Shown: positions 25,610 to 35,157 of the stretch, piece by piece
Position numbering within the stretch: the first letter of the stretch is position 1
Layout of the letters: each line of letters opens with the position of its first letter
DNA from: Chryseobacterium defluvii
GTDB lineage: Bacteria; Bacteroidota; Bacteroidia; Flavobacteriales; Weeksellaceae
Length of the DNA stretch: 64,000 nt
NCBI RefSeq assembly: GCF_003634775.1
Contig: NZ_RBXB01000001.1
Span: 1 to 64,000, forward strand
Reading direction: 5' to 3'
Translations under genes and position numbers: made by a program
Notes under the pieces: generated by a model
Database searches by the model: none
What the model was told of the DNA's origin: nothing
What the model saw: the letters and a program-made list of their open reading frames with translations, nothing else

Positions 25610-26971
25610 ATGAAAAAAACTATATTTTGTTTACTGCTCAGTAGCTTTTGTTTCTCTCAGACTTTTGAAACGGTAGCTCTTTTACAAAACGGAAGCAATG
25701 ACAAGAGAATTAATATTGCGGTTTTAGGAGACGGTTTTACAGCTGCACAATTACCCAATTTTGTCACTTCTGCACAGAATACGGTCAATTACCTTTTTAC
25801 AAAAAGCCCTTATACAGAATATAAAAATTACTTTAATGCATATGCTATCAAGGTGATTTCTAATGAAACAGGAGTAAAGCACCCGGGAACGGCAACAGAT
25901 GTCGCAGAGCCTGTAATTCCGGTTACCAATCCTAATAATTATTTAGGATCAAGTTTTGATTTCGGTGTTCACCGTTGCATCTACAGTAATACAACTAATA
26001 CTGTGGCACAAGTGCTTGCCGCCAACCTTCCCGATTATGACATTACTTATATACTTGGAAATTCTACGGAGTACGGCGGTTGTGGGGGAACTTATGCCTT
26101 TGCCTCTTTAAATGCTTCGGCCAATGAGATTGTAGTCCATGAATTGGGGCATTCTTTTGGAAAGCTTGCTGATGAATACTGGTTTTCGGGGTCAGGAGAA
26201 TCAGCTAATAAAACCCAGAATTCAAATCCGGCTACTATTAAATGGAAAAACTGGGTGGGCACAAATAATGTTGGTATTTATCCTCATGCAGAAAGCCCTG
26301 CCTGGTTCCGCCCGCATCAGAGTTGTGAGATGAGGTATCTTAACCAGCAATTCTGCTCTGTATGCAAAGAAGCTATTATTGAGAAGATACATACATTAGT
26401 ATCGCCTGTAGATTCTTTCACTCCTGCCAATAGCAGCACGGTAAATGCCAATGCCGATGTTACTTTTACAGTTAATGAAATACTGCCAATCCCAAATACA
26501 TTAGTCAATAGCTGGACATTGAACGGAACAACGCTTGCCGGAACAGGAAATTCAATTACCATTACGCCAAGTCAGTTGAATACGGGAAATAATACCTTAC
26601 TCTTTTCTGTAACCGATAACAATCCTTTATTATTAGTTACTAATCACAGTACCGTTCACTTTACCAATGTTACCTGGACTCTGAATAAATCTACTCTTGG
26701 AACTTCTGAGATCAAAGCTGAAGAAAGAAGATTCAGTATTTATCCGAATCCAACCAACGGGGAATTGTATATAAAAGGGAAAAAAGATTTTTCAAAGAAT
26801 GTGAAAGTTTCTCTGTATGATGGGTCCGGAAAAATGATTCCGGTAAGGTTTGAGATGAAAGATTCATCAACATTATTTGTAGATATAAATAATCTGACTC
26901 CCGGAGCCTACACATTGGGAGTAACCGAAAATAAAGAACTTATTATTTCTCATAAAATAGTTAAAGAATAA
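25610..26971 (+). CDS. Secreted M64 family metallopeptidase with T9SS domain
   Basis: 453 residues, signal peptide (1-17, FCFSQ). The catalytic domain (about 20-265) starts with the family hallmark INIAVLGDGFTAAQL and carries HELGHSFGKLADEY at 177-190: zinc ligands His177 and His181, catalytic Glu178, and the D/E further on typical of M64 (IgA-peptidase family). Cys pairs follow (QSCEMRYL; FCSVCKEA). An Ig-like domain (about 270-365) is followed by a type A T9SS sorting domain (FSIYPNPTNGELYIKG; LTPGAYTLGV; end SHKIVKE). The substrate is unknown; the IgA activity of Clostridium M64 enzymes cannot be assumed. Confidence 0.92.
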   Translation: MKKTIFCLLLSSFCFSQTFETVALLQNGSNDKRINIAVLGDGFTAAQLPNFVTSAQNTVNYLFTKSPYTEYKNYFNAYAIKVISNETGVKHPGTATDVAEPVIPVTNPNNYLGSSFDFGVHRCIYSNTTNTVAQVLAANLPDYDITYILGNSTEYGGCGGTYAFASLNASANEIVVHELGHSFGKLADEYWFSGSGESANKTQNSNPATIKWKNWVGTNNVGIYPHAESPAWFRPHQSCEMRYLNQQFCSVCKEAIIEKIHTLVSPVDSFTPANSSTVNANADVTFTVNEILPIPNTLVNSWTLNGTTLAGTGNSITITPSQLNTGNNTLLFSVTDNNPLLLVTNHSTVHFTNVTWTLNKSTLGTSEIKAEERRFSIYPNPTNGELYIKGKKDFSKNVKVSLYDGSGKMIPVRFEMKDSSTLFVDINNLTPGAYTLGVTENKELIISHKIVKE

Positions 26972-26992
26972 GTAAAAGTGATTAAATAAGGA

Positions 26993-27017
26993 AAATCGGC
27001 TTCGGGCCGATTTTTTT
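26993..27017 (+). terminator. Terminator of the M64 peptidase unit
   Basis: AAATCGGC, TTCGG loop, GCCGATTT followed by T residues. Confidence 0.9.
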
Positions 27018-27028
27018 ATGGGTAATAA

Positions 27029-27556
27029 TTAGTTTCCGGTTAATTTTTTCTCAGCAATCTGAATCCAATTTCCTTCATGGCGAAGAAGTGAAATTTTATC
27101 AACTAAAAATTTAGTTTTGTATTCCTTGTCCTTATAGTTCTCCATTGCCTTTAAGTAATTATCAAATGTCAGATTCCGGTATCCAATTGTCATATGAGGA
27201 TTAAAAGAGTACTTCCCGAATTTGAATTGCTGCTTCACTCTATGAAAAAGATCCTTCAACGGGTCACTAATTTCAGGTTTTATATACAGAACAGGATTCT
27301 CTTTATTGGGAAACCCATCGAAACCGTTAAGGATAATTTCAAAAGGAGGAATATTGGTGTCGATTTTTTCAAAAGCTGCAAGAATATCATTTTCCAGTTC
27401 GAGTTCACGTGAAAAGGGCGGAAATAAAGTTATATGCGCTTCATTTTTTAATGCCTTGGAATTATTATAATGCAAAGCGAGATCTGCTTTAAAAACCCTT
27501 ACCTCATCAATGATAGATTGAGGTGGATAAATAGCGATGAAATATAACTTTGTCAT
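27029..27556 (-). CDS. 2'-5' RNA ligase family (2H phosphoesterase) protein
   Basis: 175 residues. Two HxTx motifs typical of the 2H superfamily: HITL at 41-44 and HMTI at 121-124, spaced as usual. The opening LYFIAIYPPQSIIDEV is also typical. Members cut or join 2'-5' phosphodiester bonds or cyclic phosphates in RNA or nucleotides; the specific substrate cannot be given. It starts 9 bases after nothing but follows the serine hydrolase gene with only a 9-base gap in the minus direction reversed: the hydrolase gene lies downstream of it, from 28717 to 27566, so this gene is transcribed after it. Confidence 0.85.
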   Translation of the reverse strand: MTKLYFIAIYPPQSIIDEVRVFKADLALHYNNSKALKNEAHITLFPPFSRELELENDILAAFEKIDTNIPPFEIILNGFDGFPNKENPVLYIKPEISDPLKDLFHRVKQQFKFGKYSFNPHMTIGYRNLTFDNYLKAMENYKDKEYKTKFLVDKISLLRHEGNWIQIAEKKLTGN

Positions 27557-27565
27557 AAGATAAAG

Positions 27566-28717
27566 TTACGAAGATTGCTCTTTACCGGCAGGCTTGTTTT
27601 TGTCTTTTTTCATACCCGCTACGGCGTTTTCAAGGGCATCTGTAATTTTCTTTATTTCAACATACGGTTTGAAGGCATTTCCTTTTTCTTCATCTGCAAT
27701 ATTGGATAAAATAATCACTGAAGTTTTATCTTCAGGATAATAAATATTGAGAGAAGGGGAGCCTTTTATGTATCCGCTGTGAAAATAAACGGTAGGCTCT
27801 CCGATATTCGTCATGATTCCGTAGCCATATCCCATTTTACCAAAAACCGGATGATGTCTTTCAGCACTTTTAGAAATAAACTTTTGAAAAGTGTCAGGTT
27901 TTAATATTTTCCCTCCATAAAGGGCCTGATTCCAGATATGCAAATCCTGAATTCCCGAAAGAATGCCTCCTGCCGGAATTCCGATTTCTTTATTGCCTAA
28001 TCTTTTCGGCATGTTCTGTATTTTTTCAAATTTCTTTGCACTTCCGATATAGGCGCCGGCAAAATCAGTCCCTTCAAATAGAGTTCCCGTAGAAGAATGA
28101 TTCATGCCAGTTTTTTTGAAAAGGTCCATTACATTTTCATCATAGCTTTTCCCGGAAGTTTTTTCTATTATTCTACCTAATGTATTAAACCCGTCATTAG
28201 AGTAGTAAAAATCTGTTCCGCTTTTAAACATGAGCTTTCCCCCAATAGTATTAAGCCCCGAAGTGTGATTCAAAAGCTGGTGGATGGTAATATCTTTATA
28301 TTCTTTAGTTTGAAATTCCTTTATATAGTTTGAAACTTTATCATTTAGGTTCAGCTTTCCCTGTTCCATCTGAAGCAGTAGTAAAACGGCTGTAAATTGT
28401 TTACTTACCGAACCGATCGCAAAAATGGTATTGTTGTCAATCTGCGTTTTATTTTTAAAATCGGAATATCCGTTTACTTTTCGGTATAATTCAACAGAGT
28501 CTTTGAAAACAGCGACACTTCCGTTAAAATTATATTTTTTGAACACGGAATCGATTTGCTGTTCCAGAAGCTTTTTTTCAAAAGCGGTAACGGTAGAATC
28601 CACGACAGCATTTCTGTCGATAACTTTTTGAGGAGCGGATGTGTATGGGTTTTTACACGCAGTTATACCTGTGATAATAAATAATAAAGTCAGGGTTTGA
28701 ATAATATTTTTCTGCAT
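27566..28717 (-). CDS. Serine hydrolase (class C beta-lactamase-like) lipoprotein
   Basis: 383 residues. Lipoprotein signal with ITACK (Cys21). Beta-lactamase/D-Ala-D-Ala-peptidase fold: SxxK at SVSK (in FAIGSVSKQFTAV), YxN at YSN (in FYYSNDGFNTLG) and a C-terminal HSG (in VYFHSGYIKG), the class C arrangement. It may act on cell-wall peptides or esters; it is not evidence of antibiotic resistance. The C-terminus is basic and low-complexity (KKDKNKPAGKEQ). Nine bases separate its stop from the start of the 2H phosphoesterase gene, so the two form an operon. Confidence 0.9.
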   Translation of the reverse strand: MQKNIIQTLTLLFIITGITACKNPYTSAPQKVIDRNAVVDSTVTAFEKKLLEQQIDSVFKKYNFNGSVAVFKDSVELYRKVNGYSDFKNKTQIDNNTIFAIGSVSKQFTAVLLLLQMEQGKLNLNDKVSNYIKEFQTKEYKDITIHQLLNHTSGLNTIGGKLMFKSGTDFYYSNDGFNTLGRIIEKTSGKSYDENVMDLFKKTGMNHSSTGTLFEGTDFAGAYIGSAKKFEKIQNMPKRLGNKEIGIPAGGILSGIQDLHIWNQALYGGKILKPDTFQKFISKSAERHHPVFGKMGYGYGIMTNIGEPTVYFHSGYIKGSPSLNIYYPEDKTSVIILSNIADEEKGNAFKPYVEIKKITDALENAVAGMKKDKNKPAGKEQSS

Positions 28718-28822
28718 TTGTAGATAGATTATGCTAAAAATAGTGAAAAAGGATAAAATTTGAAAGGGAGATTAATTAAAATTCTCTAAAGACATTTCTT
28801 GGGTAAAAAATTGAATGGTTAA

Positions 28823-28860
28823 AAAAACTGAAGCCATCTGATCAGATGGCTTCAGTTTTT
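28823..28860 (-). terminator. Long perfect-palindrome terminator of the C1 peptidase gene
   Basis: The 38 bases are a perfect palindrome (stem of 18-19 bp centred on GATC), with A residues on one side and T on the other, 20 bases after the C1 peptidase stop. It could stop transcription in both directions. Confidence 0.85.
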
Positions 28861-28879
28861 CCGCTTGTAAGAGGTCAAT

Positions 28880-29755
28880 TTATTGAACGTAAGCTACGTA
28901 AGATTCATTAATAGCTCCTTTCTGGGTTTTTGCAAAGAAGGAATAATCTATCCAGAAATATCCATTTTGCCCCCAGGAAGTTCCCCAAGAGTTTTGCACC
29001 TTAAATGCCTGCTTAGCATCATCGTATCCTATCACACAAATGGCATGTCCTCCGTAAGTTCTGCCGGAATGAGCTTTCCATATCCATCCCGTTGACGCCA
29101 TATTATAGAAACTGGTGTCTACTGTTACTGCAATAATAACCGGAAGATTCATGCTAAGAAGAGTTTTTACACCGGTAATATCAGATTTGTTTACCGTTGC
29201 CCAGTTAGTAAATTTATGAGTACTGGCAGCACTTTTTTGAGTAGTATTGGGTTGGGTGGAACATTCTACATCAGTATAAGGCATTTCGTTCCAACTGCAT
29301 ACACCCTGGCTTTTAATCAGGTTAAGCGCGTCTTTAACATAGGAACCATCGGAACAAGCCCCCACTTTTATCTGATTATAAACATATTCCGGGCTTCTGG
29401 ACTCTGTAACTCCTTTATAATTAAGTTCAAGAGCACTGGTGGCAGCATAGGCAGTAGCCCAGGCTACGCATGAACCTTCATTTCCCTGGTCTCCAACGGA
29501 TGATCCTGTGATAGTATAGCTTCCCGGAAGACTGGTTTTTGCTTCTGAAAGACTTTTTCCCTTTAATTGAAGGGTTAAGGCCTCAATATCCACTTTTTGA
29601 AATGAGTTGTAAGTATTTTCATCCACTAGCTTGGCTCCTAAAGAATAATGTTTTTGAGGTTCCTGCTCCTGATTTTCAGGTGTTGTGATGTTTTCATCAG
29701 AACAGGAAAAAAGAAGTAATACTCCTAAAGATAATACTGATAATTTTGTTTTCAT
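28880..29755 (-). CDS. C1 (papain-like) cysteine peptidase, lipoprotein
   Basis: 291 residues from the ATG at 29755; a longer start at 29806 adds a second hydrophobic stretch and would hide the lipoprotein signal, so the shorter start is used. Lipobox FSCSDEN with Cys18 followed by acidic residues (surface-export type). After a short pro-like region, the papain triad is complete: Cys96 (GSCVAWATA, with oxyanion Gln90 in GDQGNEG), His237 (GGHAICVIGYDD) and Asn255 (VQNSWGTSWGQNG). Extra Cys (134, 153, 165) may form disulfides. Surface proteolysis is likely. Large T-rich intergenic space follows upstream. Confidence 0.92.
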   Translation of the reverse strand: MKTKLSVLSLGVLLLFSCSDENITTPENQEQEPQKHYSLGAKLVDENTYNSFQKVDIEALTLQLKGKSLSEAKTSLPGSYTITGSSVGDQGNEGSCVAWATAYAATSALELNYKGVTESRSPEYVYNQIKVGACSDGSYVKDALNLIKSQGVCSWNEMPYTDVECSTQPNTTQKSAASTHKFTNWATVNKSDITGVKTLLSMNLPVIIAVTVDTSFYNMASTGWIWKAHSGRTYGGHAICVIGYDDAKQAFKVQNSWGTSWGQNGYFWIDYSFFAKTQKGAINESYVAYVQ

Positions 29756-30053
29756 AATAAGTATTTTATTTGTTATAAGTAAGACAAATATAAAGATATA
29801 AATCAAAAAATGAATAAAAATTTTTTTATGTTAAATGATTGATTTTTAATGTATTAATACTTACTTGTGCGGTACTATTTTTTTCCTAAATAGGGAAATA
29901 TTTGAACTTCCGGGATGGGATGTTTTTATTGAAATTAAATTATAAATTTCAATAAAAAATGAAATTTATAATTCTTATTTTGATATAAGGTTTAAAAATC
30001 AAAAATAGTATTTCCTGATGTCTGGTTTATAACCAGGGAAAATTTTTCAGTTA
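29756..30053. other. Intergenic stretch (no gene)
   Basis: 298 AT-rich bases between the C1 peptidase start and the Dph6-like gene's stop. It holds a perfect inverted repeat (see 29938-29973) and a G-rich patch (cgggatggga near 29912-29921). I found no gene and no clear TAnnTTTG element for the peptidase. Confidence 0.7.
29938..29973. repeat. 14-bp perfect inverted repeat
   Basis: AATTATAAATTTCA (29938-29951) and TGAAATTTATAATT (29960-29973) pair perfectly around the 8-base loop ATAAAAAA. There is no T run after it on either strand, so it is not an ordinary terminator. It could be a protein-binding site or RNA hairpin. Confidence 0.7.
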
Positions 30054-30764
30054 TTATTTTGAAATCAGATCACAAAACCAGAAGACATAATCTTCCTCTT
30101 GTTCATCATTATCTGATTTGGGTCTCGGATACATTTTCTTTACGGTTTCCCCTATTGCAAACCGGACAGGTTTTTTAAAAATTGGGCCATCAAAAGTAAA
30201 CGTATGAAATTCCCCGTTTTCCCCACAAGGATCGACATTTTCAGGTAAATCAGCAATGAAATCTTTGTCAATGATTCTTCCTGCAAAACTTTTATCAAGA
30301 TAAGCTTCATTAACGCAGGTAACAATAGTTTTAAAACCAAGGTCTAAAAATTCATGAATGAGGTTTATTGTATTTTGTTTCCAAAGCGGGAAAACAGCTT
30401 CCATCCTTATTTTCCTTAACTGTTCTTCACGATAAGCACGCAAATCTTCCAGAAAAATATCTCCAAAAATAGAGTGAGTAACACCCTCAGATTGTATAGA
30501 GTACATTGTTTTACTCATGATCTCACGATATTCATCCATGGAAGGTTCTTTGGGAAGCTCCATTTTAATTAAAGGGATTCCCAGACTTGAAGCCTGCTTT
30601 TCCAACAACGAAACATGAACACCGTGCATAGAAATTCTTTGAAATTCCTTATTAATGCTTGTCAGCAAAGATGTAACTTCAAATTTTTCCTCTTGTAAAG
30701 TTTTGTATAATGCAAGTGCAGAATCTTTTCCGCTGCTCCAGTTGAAGATGGCTTTTGGTTTCAT
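30054..30764 (-). CDS. Dph6-related ATP pyrophosphatase (diphthine-ammonia ligase family)
   Basis: 236 residues. N-terminal PP-loop SGKDSALALY (11-20) binds ATP. The DUF71/Dph6 signature GDIFLEDLRAYREEQ and the C-terminal DPCGENGEFHTF are both present, so this is a full-length family member. Eukaryotic Dph6 amidates diphthine on elongation factor 2; bacteria lack diphthamide, so the bacterial homolog must have another, unknown substrate. Genes around it give no hint. Single gene. Confidence 0.88.
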   Translation of the reverse strand: MKPKAIFNWSSGKDSALALYKTLQEEKFEVTSLLTSINKEFQRISMHGVHVSLLEKQASSLGIPLIKMELPKEPSMDEYREIMSKTMYSIQSEGVTHSIFGDIFLEDLRAYREEQLRKIRMEAVFPLWKQNTINLIHEFLDLGFKTIVTCVNEAYLDKSFAGRIIDKDFIADLPENVDPCGENGEFHTFTFDGPIFKKPVRFAIGETVKKMYPRPKSDNDEQEEDYVFWFCDLISK

Positions 30765-30783
30765 TGAGGTAATTGTTCTGCGA

Positions 30784-30826
30784 AAATAAGTAAATCTCTC
30801 ATTGCTATTAAGAGATTTGCTTATTT
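30784..30826 (-). terminator. Terminator at the end of the Cys-domain protein gene
   Basis: AAATAAGTAAATCTCT and AGAGATTTGCTTATTT pair over 16 bases with one wobble, and the minus strand continues TTTTCG. It overlaps the last codon of the gene ending at 30825. Confidence 0.65.
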
Positions 30827-31691
30827 AATCGGTGTATGATAAAATAACACCATCATCTAGATTGTATTCTTCACCTAATATTTCCCGGGCATACAATTCG
30901 GACAGAAAATAAGATTTTATGTGAGAATTGTTTTTTCGTTTTTCATATTCCTCTTGTGAAATTTCTTCACCATTTAAAAAATATAAAGGCCTTTTATCCT
31001 TGGATCTAAATTCCGTTTTTCTTGCTTTGTCTAGGTTGATCTCTAAAGTATTGTCTTCCGTTATCTTATTTTTGTTAATAATAAAGAAGAATTGATTGTT
31101 ATTGTACCCGGTTTGATCTTTTGGGGTTTCAAGAACAAAAATATTTTTTAATCCTAAATAATCTTCGGGCACATCAATATAATTACCTGAATAATCCGAA
31201 CTGTATTTTTTTGAAAGTGTAAGCATACTCATAAAATAATATTGTCCCAGTATATCATTACTTCCTGAATATCTAAATTGTATTTGTTTCTTTTTGGATC
31301 GGTAATAGTCCGTATCTTCACGAGGGGTCGGGATAACGGCAACAATTCCCATGATCTCTTGGGAACGCATTGTATCTTTTTTCTGTTGAGCGTTCAGATT
31401 TGAAGTAAACATAGCCGCTAAAAAAATTCCACTGGCCATTTTCCTGAATGGAAATTGGGAAAAGTTATAATTGGGCTTTAATTTTTCCTGATGAGTGTAT
31501 AATCTCGTTGACTGTATTTTTCCACAAATTGCTTCATTGGATTCTAATATGGATTGAATTTCTTCATCTGTTTTATCAGTAAGATCATAAACCTTCTTGG
31601 AGCATAGATCACAGAACCTGCCCCCGGAGACACTTTGCATGGCATTCCATGATTCTTCGCAAGGACTTTGGATCTGAATTTCTTTTTTCAT
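30825..31691 (-). CDS. Protein with N-terminal Cys domain, TM segment and exported part (unknown)
   Basis: 288 residues. Residues 8-60 hold four Cys (11, 27, 30, 56): CEESWNAMQSVSGGRFCDLC and EAICGKI, a zinc-ribbon-like pattern I have seen as the leading domain of many uncharacterised Bacteroidota proteins. A hydrophobic segment at about 84-100 (RKMASGIFLAAMFTSNLNAQ) looks like an internal signal/anchor, so the Cys domain should stay in the cytoplasm and the remaining 185 residues be periplasmic. The periplasmic part is Lys/Asn/Tyr-rich (ITEDNTLEINLDKA) and unassigned. Single-gene unit with terminators on both sides. Confidence 0.65.
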   Translation of the reverse strand: MKKEIQIQSPCEESWNAMQSVSGGRFCDLCSKKVYDLTDKTDEEIQSILESNEAICGKIQSTRLYTHQEKLKPNYNFSQFPFRKMASGIFLAAMFTSNLNAQQKKDTMRSQEIMGIVAVIPTPREDTDYYRSKKKQIQFRYSGSNDILGQYYFMSMLTLSKKYSSDYSGNYIDVPEDYLGLKNIFVLETPKDQTGYNNNQFFFIINKNKITEDNTLEINLDKARKTEFRSKDKRPLYFLNGEEISQEEYEKRKNNSHIKSYFLSELYAREILGEEYNLDDGVILSYTD

Positions 31692-31724
31692 GGTTATGAT
31701 GAATTTTCATTGAAAATAAAAATA

Positions 31725-31757
31725 CGAAAAAACCTCAAAAGAAAATTCCTTGAGGTT
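31725..31757 (-). terminator. Terminator of icmF
   Basis: On the minus strand AACCTCAA, 11-base loop, TTGAGGTT is followed by TTTTCG, 26 bases after the icmF stop. Confidence 0.75.
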
Positions 31758-31782
31758 TAATTTATATATGTTCTACTATAGA

Positions 31783-34700
31783 TTACATATTTCTTCTGTA
31801 CTTACCACCCACTTCAAATAAAGCATTGGTAATTTGTCCCAAAGAGCAGTATTTCACGGCATCCATCATCACCTCAAATAAGTTCTGCTGGTTGATGGCT
31901 GCATGCTGAAGTTTTCTAAGCGCCTGTTCAGATTTACCTTCATTAGCTTTTTGGAAGTTGTGAAGCGTATCAATCTGAGCTTGTTTTTCTTCTTCCGTAG
32001 AACGGATCACTTCTCCAGGCAATACCGTTGGTGAACCGTCTTTTCCTAAGAATGTATTCACCCCGATAATAGGATATTCTCCGGTATGCTTCAACCATTC
32101 GTAATGCATAGATTCTTCCTGGATTTTGGAACGCTGATACATGGTTTCCATCGCTCCAAGAACACCGCCTCTTTCCGTAATTCTGTCGAATTCTGCATAA
32201 ACCGCTTCTTCCACCAAATCCGTTAACTCTTCAATGATGAATGACCCCTGAAGCGGATTTTCATTTTTAGCCAATCCTAATTCTTTATTGATGATCAACT
32301 GGATCGCCATTGCTCTTCTTACAGATTCTTCCGTAGGTGTTGTAATCGCTTCATCGTATGCATTGGTATGAAGAGAGTTACAGTTATCATAAATCGCATA
32401 TAATGCCTGAAGTGTAGTTCTGATGTCGTTGAAATCAATTTCCTGAGCGTGAAGGGAACGTCCGGAAGTCTGGATGTGGTATTTCAACATCTGGCTTCTT
32501 TCATCGGCACCGTATTTAAGCTTCATAGCTTTTGCCCAGATTCTCCTTGCGACACGTCCGATTACTGAATATTCAGGATCGATACCGTTGGAGAAGAAGA
32601 AAGACAAGTTAGGTGCGAAATCATTGATGTCCATTCCGCGGCTTAGGTAATATTCCACATATGTGAAACCATTCGCCAATGTAAATGCCAGCTGAGAAAC
32701 AGGGTTTGCTCCTGCTTCAGCAATATGGTATCCTGAAATGGAAACAGAGTAGAAGTTTCTTACTTTTTCTTTAATGAAATATTCCTGAACATCACCCATT
32801 AAACGAAGTGCAAATTCAGTAGAGAAAATACAGGTATTCTGTGCCTGATCTTCTTTTAAAATATCTGCCTGAACCGTACCACGAACCGTGGCGATGGTTT
32901 TGGCTTTAATTTCAGCATAAGCATCTGCCGGAATGATTTCATCTCCGGTGATTCCTAATAATTTCAGCCCTAAACCATTATTGGATGGCGGAAGTTCTCC
33001 GTTATATTTTGGTCTTTCCAACCCTTTGTCATCAAACTTTGCCTTTAAAACAGCTTCAACTTTATCCTCAAGCTTGTTTTCAATAATATATTTTTCAACA
33101 TTCTGATCGATGGCTGCATTCATGAAGAAAGCTAATAACATTGGTGCAGGTCCGTTGATTGTCATCGAAACAGAAGTCAATGCATTCACCAGGTCAAATC
33201 CTGAATAGAGTTTTTTAGCATCATCCAACGTAGCGATAGAAACCCCTGCATTTCCGATTTTACCATAAATATCCGGTGGTAAGGCAGGATCCTGTCCATA
33301 CAATGTTACAGAGTCGAAAGCTGTGGATAAACGTTTTGCAGGCATTTCTGCAGAAACATAGTGGAATCTTCTGTTGGTTCTTTCAGGGCCTCCTTCTCCG
33401 GCAAACATCCTTGTCGGATCTTCACCTGTTCTTTTGAAAGGATAAATTCCTGCCGTATAAGGGAAGCTTCCAGGTAGGTTTTCCTGTCCTTTCCATTTGA
33501 TCAGGTCTCCCCAATCGTTATATTTAGGTAGAGCAATCTTTGGAATTCTTAAGTGAGATAAAGATTCCGTTGAGGTTTCAACTTTAATTTCCTTTCCGCG
33601 AACGAAATAGGAATAAAACTCGGAATGGAATGCTTTTTTAGTGTCTTCCCAGTTTCTAAGGAAATCGATGTTTTCCTGCTGAAGCTCTTTCTCCGCTTTT
33701 TGATATTCGGCTTCCAGAATTTCTCCTGAAATGAAATTCTTTACTCCTTCAATATGGTACATTTTTCTGGCCAGTTCAGCCTGCTTTTCTACGGTTGCAT
33801 CATATTGTCTGTTGTTTTCAACAATTTCAGACAGGTAACGGACTCTTTTTGGAGGAATGATCGTTACTTCCTCATTGATTTCCTGTTCAACAAAATTTTG
33901 CAGGTCTAATCCCGGGAACTTTTCATTCACTTTTGAAACTAATCTGTTGTAAAGCTCAGTAGTTCCGTGGTCATTGAATTGAGAAGCTTTTGTGGCATAT
34001 ACCGGCATATCTTCCAATTGATTTTCCCACAAAAGATGGTTTCTCTGGAACTGCTTTCTTACGGCTTGTAGCGCATCTAAAGCTCCCCGTTTATCAGACT
34101 TGTTTAAAGCTACCAGGTCTGCATAATCCAACATGTCAATTTTTTCCAACTGTGTGGAAGCTCCATATTCAGGAGTCATTACATACATGGAAACATCTGC
34201 AAAATCTGAAACTTCCGAACCGGATTGTCCAATACCTGAAGTTTCAAGAATGATTACATCCGGATGAGCCAGTTTCAACACATTCAAAGCTGAATGAATG
34301 AAAGGGGAAACGGACACGTTGTTCTCTCTGGTCGCCATAGAGCGCATATACACTCTTGGGTCATTGATTGCGTTCATACGGATTCTGTCTCCCAAAAGTG
34401 CACCTCCTGTTTTCTTTTTAGAAGGGTCAATAGAAATGATGGCAATTTTTTTATCTGTATTGGAGCGTAAGAAACGTCTTACCAATTCGTCTGTTAATGA
34501 AGATTTTCCTGCACCACCTGTACCTGTGATACCGATAATCGGGATTGTTAAATCTTTTGATTTTTCGTCAATAGCTTTTACCAGTTCAGGTTTTTCGTCT
34601 GAAAAGTTTTCTACTGCTGAAATGATTTGAGCGATACTTGTCGGGTTTTCAAATTGGATTGAATCCAGGTCTTTTGCAGTAACATCTTGGCCTGTAGCAA

Positions 34701-35130
34701 AATCTGATCTTTTAACCAAATCATCAATCATTCCCTGAAGCCCTAATTCTCTTCCGTCATCCGGAGAATAAATTCTGTCGATACCATAAGACATCAAATC
34801 TTTGATTTCTTCAGGCAGGATAACACCGCCTCCGCCGCCAAAGATTTTAATCTGTGGAGAGTTTTTCTCTCTCAGAAGATCATAAATATATTTGAAATAT
34901 TCGTTATGCCCGCCCTGATACGAGGTTAGGGCTATCGCATTAGCATCTTCCTGAATTGCTGTATTTACAACTTCCTCTGCTGATTTATCGTGTCCAAGAT
35001 GGATCACTTCGCATCCTGTTCCCTGGATCACACGACGCATAATATTGATGGCTGCATCATGACCGTCAAATAACGATGCTGCTGTTACAATCCTTACTTT
35101 GTTTTTAGGAGTATATTTTTGGGTTTCCAT
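31783..35130 (-). CDS. icmF: Fused isobutyryl-CoA mutase (IcmF) or related fused acyl-CoA mutase
   Basis: 1115 residues from ATG 35130 (the upstream 35169 start adds residues with no homology and would precede the -7 element). Domain order is that of IcmF: B12-binding domain with DGHDAA at 22-27 (the DxHxxG signature of base-off cobalamin), a MeaI-type G-protein chaperone with P-loop GTGGAGKSS at 203-211, and the TIM-barrel mutase (about 550-1100; [34 protein letters not shown]). IcmF interconverts isobutyryl- and n-butyryl-CoA, and some forms act on pivalyl- or isovaleryl-CoA; the substrate range is not readable here. It is a single-gene unit, not next to mutAB. Confidence 0.92.
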   Translation of the reverse strand: METQKYTPKNKVRIVTAASLFDGHDAAINIMRRVIQGTGCEVIHLGHDKSAEEVVNTAIQEDANAIALTSYQGGHNEYFKYIYDLLREKNSPQIKIFGGGGGVILPEEIKDLMSYGIDRIYSPDDGRELGLQGMIDDLVKRSDFATGQDVTAKDLDSIQFENPTSIAQIISAVENFSDEKPELVKAIDEKSKDLTIPIIGITGTGGAGKSSLTDELVRRFLRSNTDKKIAIISIDPSKKKTGGALLGDRIRMNAINDPRVYMRSMATRENNVSVSPFIHSALNVLKLAHPDVIILETSGIGQSGSEVSDFADVSMYVMTPEYGASTQLEKIDMLDYADLVALNKSDKRGALDALQAVRKQFQRNHLLWENQLEDMPVYATKASQFNDHGTTELYNRLVSKVNEKFPGLDLQNFVEQEINEEVTIIPPKRVRYLSEIVENNRQYDATVEKQAELARKMYHIEGVKNFISGEILEAEYQKAEKELQQENIDFLRNWEDTKKAFHSEFYSYFVRGKEIKVETSTESLSHLRIPKIALPKYNDWGDLIKWKGQENLPGSFPYTAGIYPFKRTGEDPTRMFAGEGGPERTNRRFHYVSAEMPAKRLSTAFDSVTLYGQDPALPPDIYGKIGNAGVSIATLDDAKKLYSGFDLVNALTSVSMTINGPAPMLLAFFMNAAIDQNVEKYIIENKLEDKVEAVLKAKFDDKGLERPKYNGELPPSNNGLGLKLLGITGDEIIPADAYAEIKAKTIATVRGTVQADILKEDQAQNTCIFSTEFALRLMGDVQEYFIKEKVRNFYSVSISGYHIAEAGANPVSQLAFTLANGFTYVEYYLSRGMDINDFAPNLSFFFSNGIDPEYSVIGRVARRIWAKAMKLKYGADERSQMLKYHIQTSGRSLHAQEIDFNDIRTTLQALYAIYDNCNSLHTNAYDEAITTPTEESVRRAMAIQLIINKELGLAKNENPLQGSFIIEELTDLVEEAVYAEFDRITERGGVLGAMETMYQRSKIQEESMHYEWLKHTGEYPIIGVNTFLGKDGSPTVLPGEVIRSTEEEKQAQIDTLHNFQKANEGKSEQALRKLQHAAINQQNLFEVMMDAVKYCSLGQITNALFEVGGKYRRNM

Positions 35131-35157
35131 AAAAAATCTAGAAAATTTCTGAATTCC

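Noticed and set aside
27566-28717. Antibiotic-resistance beta-lactamase
   Set aside because: The class C fold alone does not show this; many such lipoproteins are peptidases or esterases.
28823-28860. Attachment site or insertion-sequence end (38-base palindrome)
   Set aside because: Follows a stop codon by 20 bases and has A/T tails on both sides, like the other terminators; no transposase or target duplication seen.
34298-34630. Plus-strand open frame of 110 residues
   Set aside because: Antisense to the G-protein domain of icmF; no start context or family features.
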